DNA of 64,000 nt, taken from assembly GCA_013288885.1 (NCBI GenBank), contig JABDBA010000004.1:1-64000 (forward strand). The letters are read 5' to 3'. The stretch is from Gammaproteobacteria bacterium. Its GTDB lineage: Bacteria; Pseudomonadota; Gammaproteobacteria; JABDBA01. Below the pieces are notes generated by a model. The model made no database searches and was not told where the DNA came from. It was given only the letters and a program-made list of their open reading frames with translations. Positions 17,150 through 24,617 of the stretch are shown one piece after another; position 1 is the first letter of the stretch; every line of letters begins with the position of its first letter. The position numbers and the translations under genes are program-made.

Positions 17150-18685
17150 TTAATTCTGCGCCGCCAAAAACGCTACCCAAACTTTCAACGGTGGTGAATC
17201 GGCCTTAGTCAACAAGGGGAAAGTTTGTACCGATGGGTGTGTGAGACCTGGAAAACGCTGTGTTATGTTATTAATACGCTGCTTGGCCAGTATGGGGTCA
17301 TTCATTATGACCACGAATACACCGCCTTTTTTCTTGAGTTGTGCTTCATCTATCCACGGGCTATCTGCCAAATTCACATTAAAATAGGCAATGGGTTTGT
17401 CTGGTGAATAAGCAGCGATATTAATTACTACATCGTGGTCACCTGCCGCATACGGAATAGGGCTATGATAAAGATCATGCCATTGTTGGGTCAGGGCAAC
17501 GGCAATGGCTTGGCCGGGGAAAAACTGCGAATATTTTGCCAGCACGTTCGCCTTTTTTTGAGCAGGGGCATGATAAGGCGAGTAAGCTGAAACCCAAACT
17601 TCTTGCGCCGCATGTACTAAAACAAGAAAAACTGTCAAAACGAAAAAATAACCTAATCTTTGTTTAGTAATAATCGGTTGCGACCAAGCTAACCATAAAA
17701 TGCCCGTCAAAGAAAAAAATGGCACGCCCCAACTGGATGTTAACTCTGAATTAGTCACCAGCGAAAACAACAACGTCACTAACAAGGGCCCTAGCCCCAT
17801 CACGAGTAAAAATCGTCGGTCAAAATCATTAGTCTGAAATTTATTAACTGCGCCCTTATAAAAGGGAATGTAAAGAAAAAGTGCGGGTAATAAACAAAGT
17901 GCTTGTGATACAGTAAAGCGCAAAGGGTGATAAAAAAGAGCAATGGCCATGGGCAGATGATCATTTTTGCTATTGCTTAATTTGTCGGTCGCATAGCTGA
18001 GCGCATCAAAATTATGCTGCGCTAACCAAATGAAATTAGGCAGGAAAATAATCACGGCGATTGCGATTGCACAATAAATTCCAGGCCTCTTAAAGCTTGC
18101 TCGTCCGGAGGCTGTGCTTAATAACACCACCAACATACACCCATATAAAACAGCGGATTCATATTTAGCCACCATGGCTAAACCGGTGAAAATGCCCAGC
18201 AACACCCACCATTTAATCTGATTATCTTTTAATGCGTTATAAAATACTAAACTCGCGCAAGCCCATAACGGCAACATTAAAATGTTGGGGTTAAAATTGG
18301 CGGCTTCCATGCTGTAGTAACCCAACCCTTCTAACAACACGACAGCGAGCAATGAATGCCAAGGCGATAATACTTTATTGGCCAAACGCCACACCGCCCA
18401 AAAACAAGTGATGACAGATAACTGGCCCAACAAATAAACAGGCCACCCTACCCTGCCTCCAGCCAAATCGGTCGCTAATGCGGTCAACCATGGTGCCAGA
18501 AAAGGATGTTTTTCATAACCCCATAACCATAAATTGCCCCATGCAATACCTTCTACCAAATCTTTGGGTGGATTGCCATAAAGTAACGTCGGCAGCAAAG
18601 TCCAAATAAGTAAATGCAGTGAACAAAAAATAACAAACCAAACGATAGGTTTAGTTTTTATGTTAGTTATAGCTTGATGGTTCAT
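17150..18685 (-). CDS. ArnT/PMT-like membrane glycosyltransferase
   Basis: 511 residues with roughly ten to twelve membrane helices and a C-terminal soluble region (about 380-511), the layout of family 39/83 glycosyltransferases that use polyprenyl-phosphate sugars at the outer face of the inner membrane. The acidic first periplasmic loop (LVEGIAWG) and the KHPFLAPWL stretch match this group. Substrate could be lipid A, another glycolipid or protein; this is not readable. Its ATG overlaps the rep stop codon (ATGA), so it sits as if translationally coupled to a plasmid replication gene, which is odd for a cell-surface enzyme and may mark a junction of acquired DNA. Confidence 0.85.
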   Translation of the reverse strand: MNHQAITNIKTKPIVWFVIFCSLHLLIWTLLPTLLYGNPPKDLVEGIAWGNLWLWGYEKHPFLAPWLTALATDLAGGRVGWPVYLLGQLSVITCFWAVWRLANKVLSPWHSLLAVVLLEGLGYYSMEAANFNPNILMLPLWACASLVFYNALKDNQIKWWVLLGIFTGLAMVAKYESAVLYGCMLVVLLSTASGRASFKRPGIYCAIAIAVIIFLPNFIWLAQHNFDALSYATDKLSNSKNDHLPMAIALFYHPLRFTVSQALCLLPALFLYIPFYKGAVNKFQTNDFDRRFLLVMGLGPLLVTLLFSLVTNSELTSSWGVPFFSLTGILWLAWSQPIITKQRLGYFFVLTVFLVLVHAAQEVWVSAYSPYHAPAQKKANVLAKYSQFFPGQAIAVALTQQWHDLYHSPIPYAAGDHDVVINIAAYSPDKPIAYFNVNLADSPWIDEAQLKKKGGVFVVIMNDPILAKQRINNITQRFPGLTHPSVQTFPLLTKADSPPLKVWVAFLAAQN

Positions 18686-19995
18686 AAGTTATTTATGTAA
18701 TCCTCAAACCCCATAATATTTTTAAGAACATCAGAATAGAACTCCTTGATGAATATTTGAAAAAATATCTTCACTATTTTACTACTCAAACCATCTTTAC
18801 GATACTTTTGTAGAACAACCATATTATTTTGGCTCACTAAATTTTCTTCGAATGCTGTTTGCAGGCCCTGCAATTGTTTTGAATCCATCTCTGATAAAAC
18901 TTTATTAAATTGAACTGTAACATAGTCTGAGTAACGTTGCCGATGCTCTTCTTCCTTTAATTTTTTCTGTTTTTCTATGTTTTCTTTTTCTTCTACCTCT
19001 TTCCTACTATCGTGCATTAATTCACTGCTTGATTTTGGAAGTTGATAGTCTCCCTTCAATGCAGCGAGTAAATAACCAGAAAGATTTCTAATTTTTCCAG
19101 ATAAATAATCCTTTGATGATTCTATAATTGTTAGCTTCTGAACAATAAACTCTTCGCTATATTCATCAAATATTGATTTTAATTGTTTATTGGATAGCAC
19201 AAACTTATTTTTAAGTTGTAGTGCTAACGCTGTCTCGATGATAGAATAGTTCTCCCCTCCCCTGTCTATCAAATTAACCCCAAGCATTTTCTTTTTTTCT
19301 CTTTCTTTTAATTTAAATCGAATACTCACTACTTTGCGCCCTGCCCTATTCACTTCAGGCAAAACAATCATGTCAGAATACATGTTAACTTCTTCGACCG
19401 ATTTATCGATAACGCGCTTTTTGAAATCTCGAAAAATGGGATATGTATCTTCCGTTACACCCATCAATTTTCTGAAACTATCTAATTCAAACCAGCGAGT
19501 ATGTGGCAAATTTTTATAACGCACACAATTTTCATACAATGCAAGCCCATAACTTGATTTAAAACGCGATTGAACAATAAGGTTGATTTTTCCGTACATA
19601 GTGGGTGAAAACAAAAGACTACGCATACGGGGGCTGTAAGCATAGGTGCATTTTGAACCTTTAATTCTGGCGCTGGCAATGATGGCACTTGCGGACCAAT
19701 CTTCTTCTCCTGATTCTTCGTCGATTAAATTCCATTCTAAAACGACAGAGATTAAGCTCTTCAATGCTTCTTTTATAACAGCATGATTATTTCCATTATA
19801 ACCAATAATATTACATAGCTGTTTAACAGTTATTTCATGTTCTTCTTTCTTTTGTAATTCAGGGTAAGCATGAAACAACAGCGCATTGCTAATTTTACGC
19901 TGCAATAAACCCAGTGAATTCGAGCAGTGTATCGTTGCAACATGCTTTTTGACTTCGGTTCGTTTTTGTTCTATTAGTTGTCCCATAGACGTCAC
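18682..19995 (-). CDS. Rep_3-family plasmid replication initiator
   Basis: 437 residues. The N-terminal ~230 residues match the RepB/pi-type initiator fold of two winged-helix domains (SNALLFHAYPEL at about 36-47; SSYGLALYENCVRYK; FRKLMGV; KRVIDKSVEEVN). The C-terminal ~200 residues are a lysine/glutamate-rich helical extension. It should bind the iterons immediately upstream and open the origin. Two starts are possible: GTG at 19995 with GGGA six bases before it, or ATG at 19986. Either way the first iteron overlaps the start, implying autorepression. It is divergent from parA. Unlike a free plasmid, this copy is flanked by chromosomal-type genes. Confidence 0.88.
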   Translation of the reverse strand: MTSMGQLIEQKRTEVKKHVATIHCSNSLGLLQRKISNALLFHAYPELQKKEEHEITVKQLCNIIGYNGNNHAVIKEALKSLISVVLEWNLIDEESGEEDWSASAIIASARIKGSKCTYAYSPRMRSLLFSPTMYGKINLIVQSRFKSSYGLALYENCVRYKNLPHTRWFELDSFRKLMGVTEDTYPIFRDFKKRVIDKSVEEVNMYSDMIVLPEVNRAGRKVVSIRFKLKEREKKKMLGVNLIDRGGENYSIIETALALQLKNKFVLSNKQLKSIFDEYSEEFIVQKLTIIESSKDYLSGKIRNLSGYLLAALKGDYQLPKSSSELMHDSRKEVEEKENIEKQKKLKEEEHRQRYSDYVTVQFNKVLSEMDSKQLQGLQTAFEENLVSQNNMVVLQKYRKDGLSSKIVKIFFQIFIKEFYSDVLKNIMGFEDYINNL

Positions 19996-20103
19996 ATTTT
20001 ATCCCATAAACGTCGCATTCGAATCCCATAACAGTCGCGCTTTGTTCCCATAAACGTCACAGTTGTTCCCATAAACGTCACAGTTGTTCCCATAAACGTC
20101 ACA
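19982..20103. repeat. Six iterons of the Rep-dependent origin
   Basis: Six direct copies of the 15-mer CCCATAAACGTCACA start at 19982, 20003, 20025, 20047, 20068 and 20089, with a period of 21 or 22 bp (two helical turns). Copies 4-6 are identical; copies 1-3 carry one to four changes. The array overlaps the start of the Rep_3 initiator gene. Regular two-turn direct repeats next to such a gene are the hallmark of iteron plasmid origins. Confidence 0.93.
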
Positions 20104-20207
20104 CTTCTGCCTGTTTTAGCTTATAAATTAAGGCGATCCACACGCTGTAAACTCTTAAACTATAATTAAATAAACACAACGTGTCGTATTTTAATATAAC
20201 AAATTGT
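20104..20207. other. AT-rich stretch, candidate origin unwinding region
   Basis: About 100 bases between the iterons and the parA promoter are strongly AT-rich (for example 20152-20175) and include GATCCACAC near 20133, a poor match to a DnaA box. Iteron origins usually place an AT-rich unwinding element and DnaA boxes beside the iterons. Assignment by position and composition only. Confidence 0.4.
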
Positions 20208-20236
20208 TTGTCAAAGCAAAACTGCTGTTATAATAT
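20208..20236 (+). promoter_or_regulatory. Predicted parA promoter
   Basis: TTGTCA (20208-20213) is followed after 17 bases by TAATAT (20231-20236), or after 15 bases by the perfect TATAAT (20229-20234). A good ribosome binding site, AGAGGA, precedes the ATG at 20271. Just upstream the small palindrome AACAAATTGTT (20199-20209) could be a ParA or ParB operator. Confidence 0.5.
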
Positions 20237-20270
20237 GTTGTTAGGTAATACATTGTAAAGAGGAATATAA

Positions 20271-21146
20271 ATGAAAATTATTGCACCGACAAATAACAAG
20301 GGTGGCGTAGGGAAAACAAAGGTTAGCGTATTACTTGCTGAATATTTAAGCAAAGTCCTTAAAAAAAGAGTTTTAGCTATCGACTTTGATCCGCAGTGTA
20401 ATTTTTCGCAGCGGTTTTTACAAATGGAAATTGATCCTGCTTCACCTGAAGGTAAAATTCCGCCTCTACATCCTGATTATAATCCAGATGAAGAGAATGG
20501 TGATTGGGATGGCAGAGGTAGCATTGCAGATATTTTTTATAACCAATCAGGTACTATTCCATATCCAACCTACATTGAAAATTTGGACATCATGCCAGCA
20601 CATGCGGCAAAACTGCTTGAAGCAGAAGGGGTCCGGAAAAGTGAAGTGGTAGAAAAAGTACATAAACAGATAGGCAAGTTTTTAGAATCCTCAGATGTTC
20701 AAAGTGCGTATGATGTTGCCGTCATTGATACAGCCCCATCTAAAGGCCCGTTAACTGTAAGCGTCATTAAGGCCGCCACACATATTGTTATTCCATCGGT
20801 GATGGAAGAGCAGCCGATACAAGGGATATACGGAATGTTGCAATTATGGATGCAAGAATCTTTTCGTCGCCAAGAAACGAGGCCATTGGAACTTATCGGC
20901 ATACTTCCTAATATGTTCAGACAGATCAATCTACATAAAGAGATGCTAGAAAGTCTACGAGCAAATGAAGCGATTAAAAAATATGTTATGCCATTTGAGT
21001 TGGGGCAGCGGGCTGTTTTTGCAGAGTTAGATGCCGAGGGGGCAATCCCTAAGACGGTTTTTGATCTTCCTGACTCTAATCTGGCAAAGCAGGAAGCAAT
21101 AAAGGTTTGTAAATATATTACCGAGAGGATCTTTGCCAATGACTAA
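20271..21146 (+). CDS. parA: Plasmid-type partition ATPase ParA
   Basis: 291 residues. The deviant Walker A motif KGGVGKT (about residues 11-17), the VLAIDFDPQCN motif and VAVIDTAPSKGPL define the ParA/MinD ATPase family. It lacks the N-terminal helix-turn-helix of P1/F-type (type Ia) ParA, so it fits the type Ib/chromosomal-like size class. Together with the next gene it should segregate the replicon by ATP-driven movement on the nucleoid. It is preceded by AGAGGA and overlaps parB by 8 bases. It is divergent from rep across the iterons. Confidence 0.93.
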   Translation: MKIIAPTNNKGGVGKTKVSVLLAEYLSKVLKKRVLAIDFDPQCNFSQRFLQMEIDPASPEGKIPPLHPDYNPDEENGDWDGRGSIADIFYNQSGTIPYPTYIENLDIMPAHAAKLLEAEGVRKSEVVEKVHKQIGKFLESSDVQSAYDVAVIDTAPSKGPLTVSVIKAATHIVIPSVMEEQPIQGIYGMLQLWMQESFRRQETRPLELIGILPNMFRQINLHKEMLESLRANEAIKKYVMPFELGQRAVFAELDAEGAIPKTVFDLPDSNLAKQEAIKVCKYITERIFAND

Positions 21147-22146
21147 AAAAAGGCGGTTTGGTATTTCCCAGAGCTTGAACCAGGGGTTCAGTGAAACAAT
21201 TAACGCAGCTGAAAATAACGTAGGTTCCGTTCGGTTTGAGGTGATTGCATTATCGCGCGTTGAAACAGACCCTGAAAATCCTCGTGATTTGCTTCTTACT
21301 GTTGAAGATTTAAGACAGGGAACTTTTAAAAATAACAAAGATAAGCTGGCCGAATATGAGAAGCTGCAGAGTTTAGCAGAAACGATTAAACGCAAGGGGT
21401 TGATGAACCCTGTAGTCGTTTATAGGCATGGTGAGCGATATCGGCTAGTTGCAGGCGAGAGGAGGTTCTTAGCCTCTATCATAGCAGGGAAGGAAGATAT
21501 CCAAGCGCGAATATTAGCTACTAAACCCCCATCTTTAGATTTGAGATTGCTACAATGGATTGAAAATACTGAACGTGAAGATCTTTCTTTGAAAGAAAGA
21601 ATGGGAAATGTTAAATCTATTATTAATGAATATCGAAAAGAGAAAGGAGAAATAGAACTGACCGCAACATTGCTTAAAGAACTCACTGGTATTTCACTAC
21701 CCCAAGCAAGTTGTTATATGTCTGTGCTGCAAGCACCTTCTGATATTATAGCGGCGATTATCGAAGGTCGGATTAATAATTTAGATAAGGCAGCTTATAT
21801 CGCAAAAATTAAATCGACTGAAGTGCGTTTAAAAACATTAAAAGCTTGTCTAGATGGAAGCAGTTTAAAACAGTTGCACGCGCTTGTTGAAAGCGAACAG
21901 AAAGTTCTTCAGAAAAAACCAATAATAACGAATCGAAAGCAGGGCAGGGTAGCGCAGCGTGTCAATATGGGGGTAACAAACAAGCCTGATGTGATTAAGA
22001 AAATTATCCAGGTAGTCACTCAACAAGCAGAATATAGCAGTCATTCCAGGCATTTTGACGGTGTTGATTGGAAGGACTATTCACACGTTACCCAAGCATT
22101 TAGAAAATTTATCGAGCTGCTTGAAAGAGAAGTAGGTACACAATAA
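21139..22146 (+). CDS. parB: Plasmid-type partition protein ParB
   Basis: 335 residues from the ATG at 21139; an in-frame TTG lies six bases earlier, but GAGAGGAT is well placed for the ATG. The ParB N-terminal CTPase domain has LVAGERRFLASIIAGK (about residues 108-123) and the ENTEREDLS motif. A KorB/HTH-like central domain follows (about 160-225), then a divergent C-terminus. It should bind a centromere and load around it. It is clearly different in length and sequence from the second ParB at 24618. It is translationally coupled to parA and shares its last base with the start of the next gene. Confidence 0.92.
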   Translation: MTKKRRFGISQSLNQGFSETINAAENNVGSVRFEVIALSRVETDPENPRDLLLTVEDLRQGTFKNNKDKLAEYEKLQSLAETIKRKGLMNPVVVYRHGERYRLVAGERRFLASIIAGKEDIQARILATKPPSLDLRLLQWIENTEREDLSLKERMGNVKSIINEYRKEKGEIELTATLLKELTGISLPQASCYMSVLQAPSDIIAAIIEGRINNLDKAAYIAKIKSTEVRLKTLKACLDGSSLKQLHALVESEQKVLQKKPIITNRKQGRVAQRVNMGVTNKPDVIKKIIQVVTQQAEYSSHSRHFDGVDWKDYSHVTQAFRKFIELLEREVGTQ

Positions 22147-22484
22147 TGGCTACCAAAGTAATGATTACAGCAAAATTACCGAAGTCTGTACACCAAAAGA
22201 TGCTTGAGAAAATTATCAAAGATGGCTATGGGATGCGTGGCAAGAGCCTCTGGATGCATGAAGCAATTGAACGGTTTCTTCAGTTAGAAAATTATCCGGA
22301 ATTTGTGGATATAGCTACAGAAATGGATGAAATGATTGCTGTGGTTACTGCGAGAATATCCCGTGAGCTCATCGGGAAATTAGATGAAGCCGTTATCGTC
22401 GTCAGAAGAGAGTACCTGGGGATGGAAGGCGTAAAAAGCAGTCTCATTAGAGCCAGTATCATCCAACGCCTTATTCGGGGCTAA
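22146..22484 (+). CDS. Small protein resembling two fused ribbon-helix-helix units
   Basis: 112 residues, third gene of the partition operon, with its ATG overlapping the parB stop by one base. The chain looks like an internal duplication. Residues about 5-46 (MITAKLPKSVHQKML...GKSLWMHEAIERFL) and about 65-110 (VVTARISRELIGKLDE...KSSLIRASIIQRLI) each show a short strand, a helix and a second helix, the ribbon-helix-helix pattern. Such proteins act as DNA-binding dimers; here one chain could form a pseudo-dimer. A role as autoregulator, copy-control protein or second centromere-binding factor is my inference from position. Confidence 0.75.
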   Translation: MATKVMITAKLPKSVHQKMLEKIIKDGYGMRGKSLWMHEAIERFLQLENYPEFVDIATEMDEMIAVVTARISRELIGKLDEAVIVVRREYLGMEGVKSSLIRASIIQRLIRG

Positions 22485-22574
22485 CTTCGGTCACCGAAGT
22501 TGTTAAAAAAACCTTTAATAATCAATAACTTAATTAAATTTTAAATCGGCGAATTCTAGCATCAAATGCTCATT

Positions 22575-22590
22575 TGTGACGTTTATGGGA
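22575..22590 (-). repeat. Outlying iteron in inverted orientation
   Basis: TGTGACGTTTATGGGA is the exact reverse complement of the consensus iteron with its preceding T. It lies 2.5 kb from the main array, past the third partition gene. Distant iterons can serve Rep handcuffing or mark the other edge of the replicon. Confidence 0.8.
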
Positions 22591-22617
22591 GTATTCTAGG
22601 GTGTTTGTATATGTTAA

Positions 22618-22705
22618 TTGTTCTATGTAGAACAAAAGATAATCTAAGATGTAATAAATATCCTGTAGACGTCACATGCTTACCTATTGTTCTGCGTGGA
22701 ACAAT
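22618..22705. promoter_or_regulatory. Two related dyads flanking an iteron-like site, candidate centromere or operators
   Basis: TTGTTCTA/TAGAACAA (22618-22625 and 22628-22635) and ATTGTTC/GAACAAT (22686-22692 and 22699-22705) share the core TTGTTC...GAACAA. Between them CCTGTAGACGTCACA (22662-22676) is a two-mismatch relative of the first iteron. The 369-bp gap after the partition operon holds only these elements and the operator-like dyad that follows. They may be the ParB binding site (parS-like) or operators for the downstream repressor; the sequence alone does not decide. Confidence 0.5.
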
Positions 22706-22736
22706 CACATGAATGGGGAAGGGGATTATTAACATA

Positions 22737-22758
22737 AATAGTCATCATAATGACTATT
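22737..22758. promoter_or_regulatory. Dyad upstream of the second CI-like repressor
   Basis: AATAGTCA (22737-22744) and TGACTATT (22751-22758) form a perfect 8-bp inverted repeat with a six-base centre, 95 bases before the repressor start. It is a candidate autoregulatory operator. The stretch from TTGTAAACTA at about 22790 to the start codon is shared with the paralogous gene at 3488. Confidence 0.45.
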
Positions 22759-22853
22759 TGTCAATGTACTTCCTTTTTATCTTGTTGTAAACTAATGTTA
22801 AGCTATCTGTTGGAATAGGTATATGTTTATGATGATAATAATAATGGTTTCCT

Positions 22854-23606
22854 ATGACGATCGGATACAGAATAAAAAAAGCCCGTTTGACGGCAAGTTT
22901 TAGCCAAGGGAAATTAGCCAACGCCATTAGCAATTTTGGTGATGGCAAAAGGCTATCGCGCACGGCAATTGCCCAGTGGGAATCAGGCGCTACTAAAGAA
23001 ATAGGTGCGGCTAACCTACTTAAAGCTGCAAAAATTTTGAGCGTCAACCCAGAATGGTTGCAGTTTGGCACGGGGGAAATAAAACCAGCTGCTTTAGCGC
23101 AGTCGGGTTTATTCCCTACGGATTTAGAAGTTAGAACTTTACCGATTTTAAGCTTCTTGGAAGCACTAAATTATATGGAATTTAATAAGAGCAACGTAAG
23201 TTACACAGGAATTGATCAAGATCTGGCTGCTGTAGCTGGGCCCGATGTTTTTGCCCTGGTGGTAAAAGATGCCAGCATGATGCCTGAGCTTAAACCAGGT
23301 GATATTGTAGTCATTGATCCTGCTATTGCGCCACAACCTGGTGAAACGGTATTAGCTAAATTGGACAATGAAGACCCCGTTTTTTTAAGAAGATATCGGT
23401 TGTTAGGTAAAGATGCTAAAGGTTTGAATACCTTCGAACTTATTCCAATCAATGAATATTGGCCTAAAATCATCGTGAATAGTGACAATCCAGGGCATAT
23501 TATTGGTACTTTGGTTGAACATCGCTGTCGCCGTCGCTTAAATAGCCCTGAACAAGAAAGTGACTCAGCAACGGTGGCCGTTGAAAAAACCACCGAAGAC
23601 GAGTAA
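22854..23606 (+). CDS. CI/LexA-type repressor, second paralogue
   Basis: 250 residues, an HTH (about 4-70) plus S24 peptidase-type domain, colinear with the protein at 3488. Catalytic Ser141 (DASMMPELKPGD) and Lys169 (GETVLAKLD) are present. The position of the canonical Ala-Gly cleavage bond reads EALNY (Ala104-Leu105), so ordinary RecA-stimulated self-cleavage is doubtful. The protein has a longer polar C-terminal tail than its paralogue. It sits at the right edge of the plasmid-type module and may repress that module, itself, or mobile functions now lost. A 23-bp palindrome follows its stop codon. Confidence 0.85.
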   Translation: MTIGYRIKKARLTASFSQGKLANAISNFGDGKRLSRTAIAQWESGATKEIGAANLLKAAKILSVNPEWLQFGTGEIKPAALAQSGLFPTDLEVRTLPILSFLEALNYMEFNKSNVSYTGIDQDLAAVAGPDVFALVVKDASMMPELKPGDIVVIDPAIAPQPGETVLAKLDNEDPVFLRRYRLLGKDAKGLNTFELIPINEYWPKIIVNSDNPGHIIGTLVEHRCRRRLNSPEQESDSATVAVEKTTEDE

Positions 23607-23610
23607 TTTA

Positions 23611-23633
23611 TTAATGTATAAAGTATACATTAA
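23611..23633. promoter_or_regulatory. 23-bp palindrome after the second repressor gene
   Basis: TTAATGTATA (23611-23620) and TATACATTAA (23624-23633) are perfect 10-bp arms around AAG, starting four bases after the stop codon. It has no T-run, so it is a poor intrinsic terminator. It could be an operator for the pilin-like gene downstream. Confidence 0.5.
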
Positions 23634-23754
23634 TGATTTTGCATATCTCCTTGAATATTAGCAATAAATAGGCTATAAATAAGTAGAGATGTGTGATTTA
23701 ATTAAGGATGTATAGCATAATTTATGCTGCTTGAAAGTGGCACGGAGACTTGAA

Positions 23755-24285
23755 ATGGATACCCATCGTAAAACGGTTAATCCGCAGTCGGGTTTTACCC
23801 TCATTGAACTTATCGTTGTGCTCGTGCTGATTGGTATATTGAGCGCACTTGCTTTAAGCCGATTTTTTAGTTTTCAGCAAGAAGCACGCATCGCCAAAAC
23901 CCAAGCCATCTATGGTGCTGTGCGAGAAGCAGCGAACTTAGCTTCATCTGTCTGTATTACCGATATTGCAGGCTTAAATCCAACCCCTCCAGCGCCAGTG
24001 TGTGCTAATGCAGCTGTAGGTAATACGGTCGTTATGTCAGGAACTGCAGTGAGTATGACCTTCTTATACCCCACAGCGACTTTGGCAGGTATTATAGCAT
24101 CGACACAGTTAGTGCCATTTGTTTCTACCAGTAATCCGGGTGATAATATTTCAGTGACAACCGCAGGCTCAACTTTAACTATTAATACGCTAGGCGGAAC
24201 GGTAGGCTCTTGTTCAGTAACCTATACGGCCCCCACAGCCATAAATACGTCCCCTGGTTATGGTATTAATACGTCAGCCTGCTAA
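23755..24285 (+). CDS. Type IV pilin-like / pseudopilin protein
   Basis: 176 residues from the ATG at 23755, chosen over an upstream TTG because GGAG lies eight bases before it. The class III leader is typical: a short basic peptide ending QSG, then FTLIELIVVLVLIGILSA, with Glu at mature position 5 and one hydrophobic helix. The globular part has four cysteines (two near SVCITD and PVCANA, two near GSCSV and the C-terminus), consistent with disulfide loops. It may be a minor pilin or a type II secretion pseudopilin. No pilus assembly genes are in the window, so it depends on machinery elsewhere. Confidence 0.85.
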   Translation: MDTHRKTVNPQSGFTLIELIVVLVLIGILSALALSRFFSFQQEARIAKTQAIYGAVREAANLASSVCITDIAGLNPTPPAPVCANAAVGNTVVMSGTAVSMTFLYPTATLAGIIASTQLVPFVSTSNPGDNISVTTAGSTLTINTLGGTVGSCSVTYTAPTAINTSPGYGINTSAC

Positions 24286-24314
24286 TTCAAATTAAAAAAC
24301 TATTTTATTTCAAT

Positions 24315-24358
24315 ACTCTCAGGTAAAATCACCCGAGAGTGCGTCCTTTTGCTTTTTT
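24315..24358 (+). terminator. Rho-independent terminator after the pilin-like gene
   Basis: ACTCTCAGGT (24315-24324) pairs with ACCCGAGAGT (24331-24340) with one mismatch around a six-base loop. It is followed by CCTTTTGCTTTTTT. It lies between the pilin-like gene and the next small gene. Confidence 0.7.
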
Positions 24359-24372
24359 AAACGAGGTAATTT

Positions 24373-24612
24373 ATGAAGGAAAAAAATACCATGATGATTC
24401 AAGATTATGACCCAGAGATTGAAGAGTGGATGGAAGACAACGCGGGTGAAGCGATGGAAGCAATGACTGAGTTTTTAAAAGTGCAGCAAAAAACTGCATT
24501 GGGTTTAACCGAATTGGTGCTAACACACTGTAAAGAAGAAAAGATTACTAAAGAGAAAATCTTCACTATTTTTCAAGAAGCAGCTGAAGTAGTTGGTAAG
24601 AATTTACAGTAA
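24373..24612 (+). CDS. Small acidic hypothetical protein
   Basis: 79 residues with GAGG six bases before the ATG at 24373. It is highly acidic at the N-terminus (DYDPEIEEWMEDN) and all-helical in appearance, with no signal peptide or membrane segment. I do not recognise a family. It ends five bases before the chromosomal-type parB and is probably cotranscribed with it, which suggests a link to chromosome segregation, but no motif supports a specific role. Confidence 0.65.
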   Translation: MKEKNTMMIQDYDPEIEEWMEDNAGEAMEAMTEFLKVQQKTALGLTELVLTHCKEEKITKEKIFTIFQEAAEVVGKNLQ

Positions 24613-24617
24613 TCTTT

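Noticed and set aside
19982-20103. Short regularly spaced repeats that could suggest a CRISPR array
   Set aside because: Repeats of 15 bp with 6-7 bp gaps and a 21-22 bp period next to a Rep_3 gene are iterons. The spacers are too short and partly identical, and no cas gene is present.
20699-21139. 146-residue open frame on the minus strand inside parA
   Set aside because: It is fully antisense to a well-supported ParA, has no ribosome binding site or recognisable motif, and its composition mirrors the parA codons.
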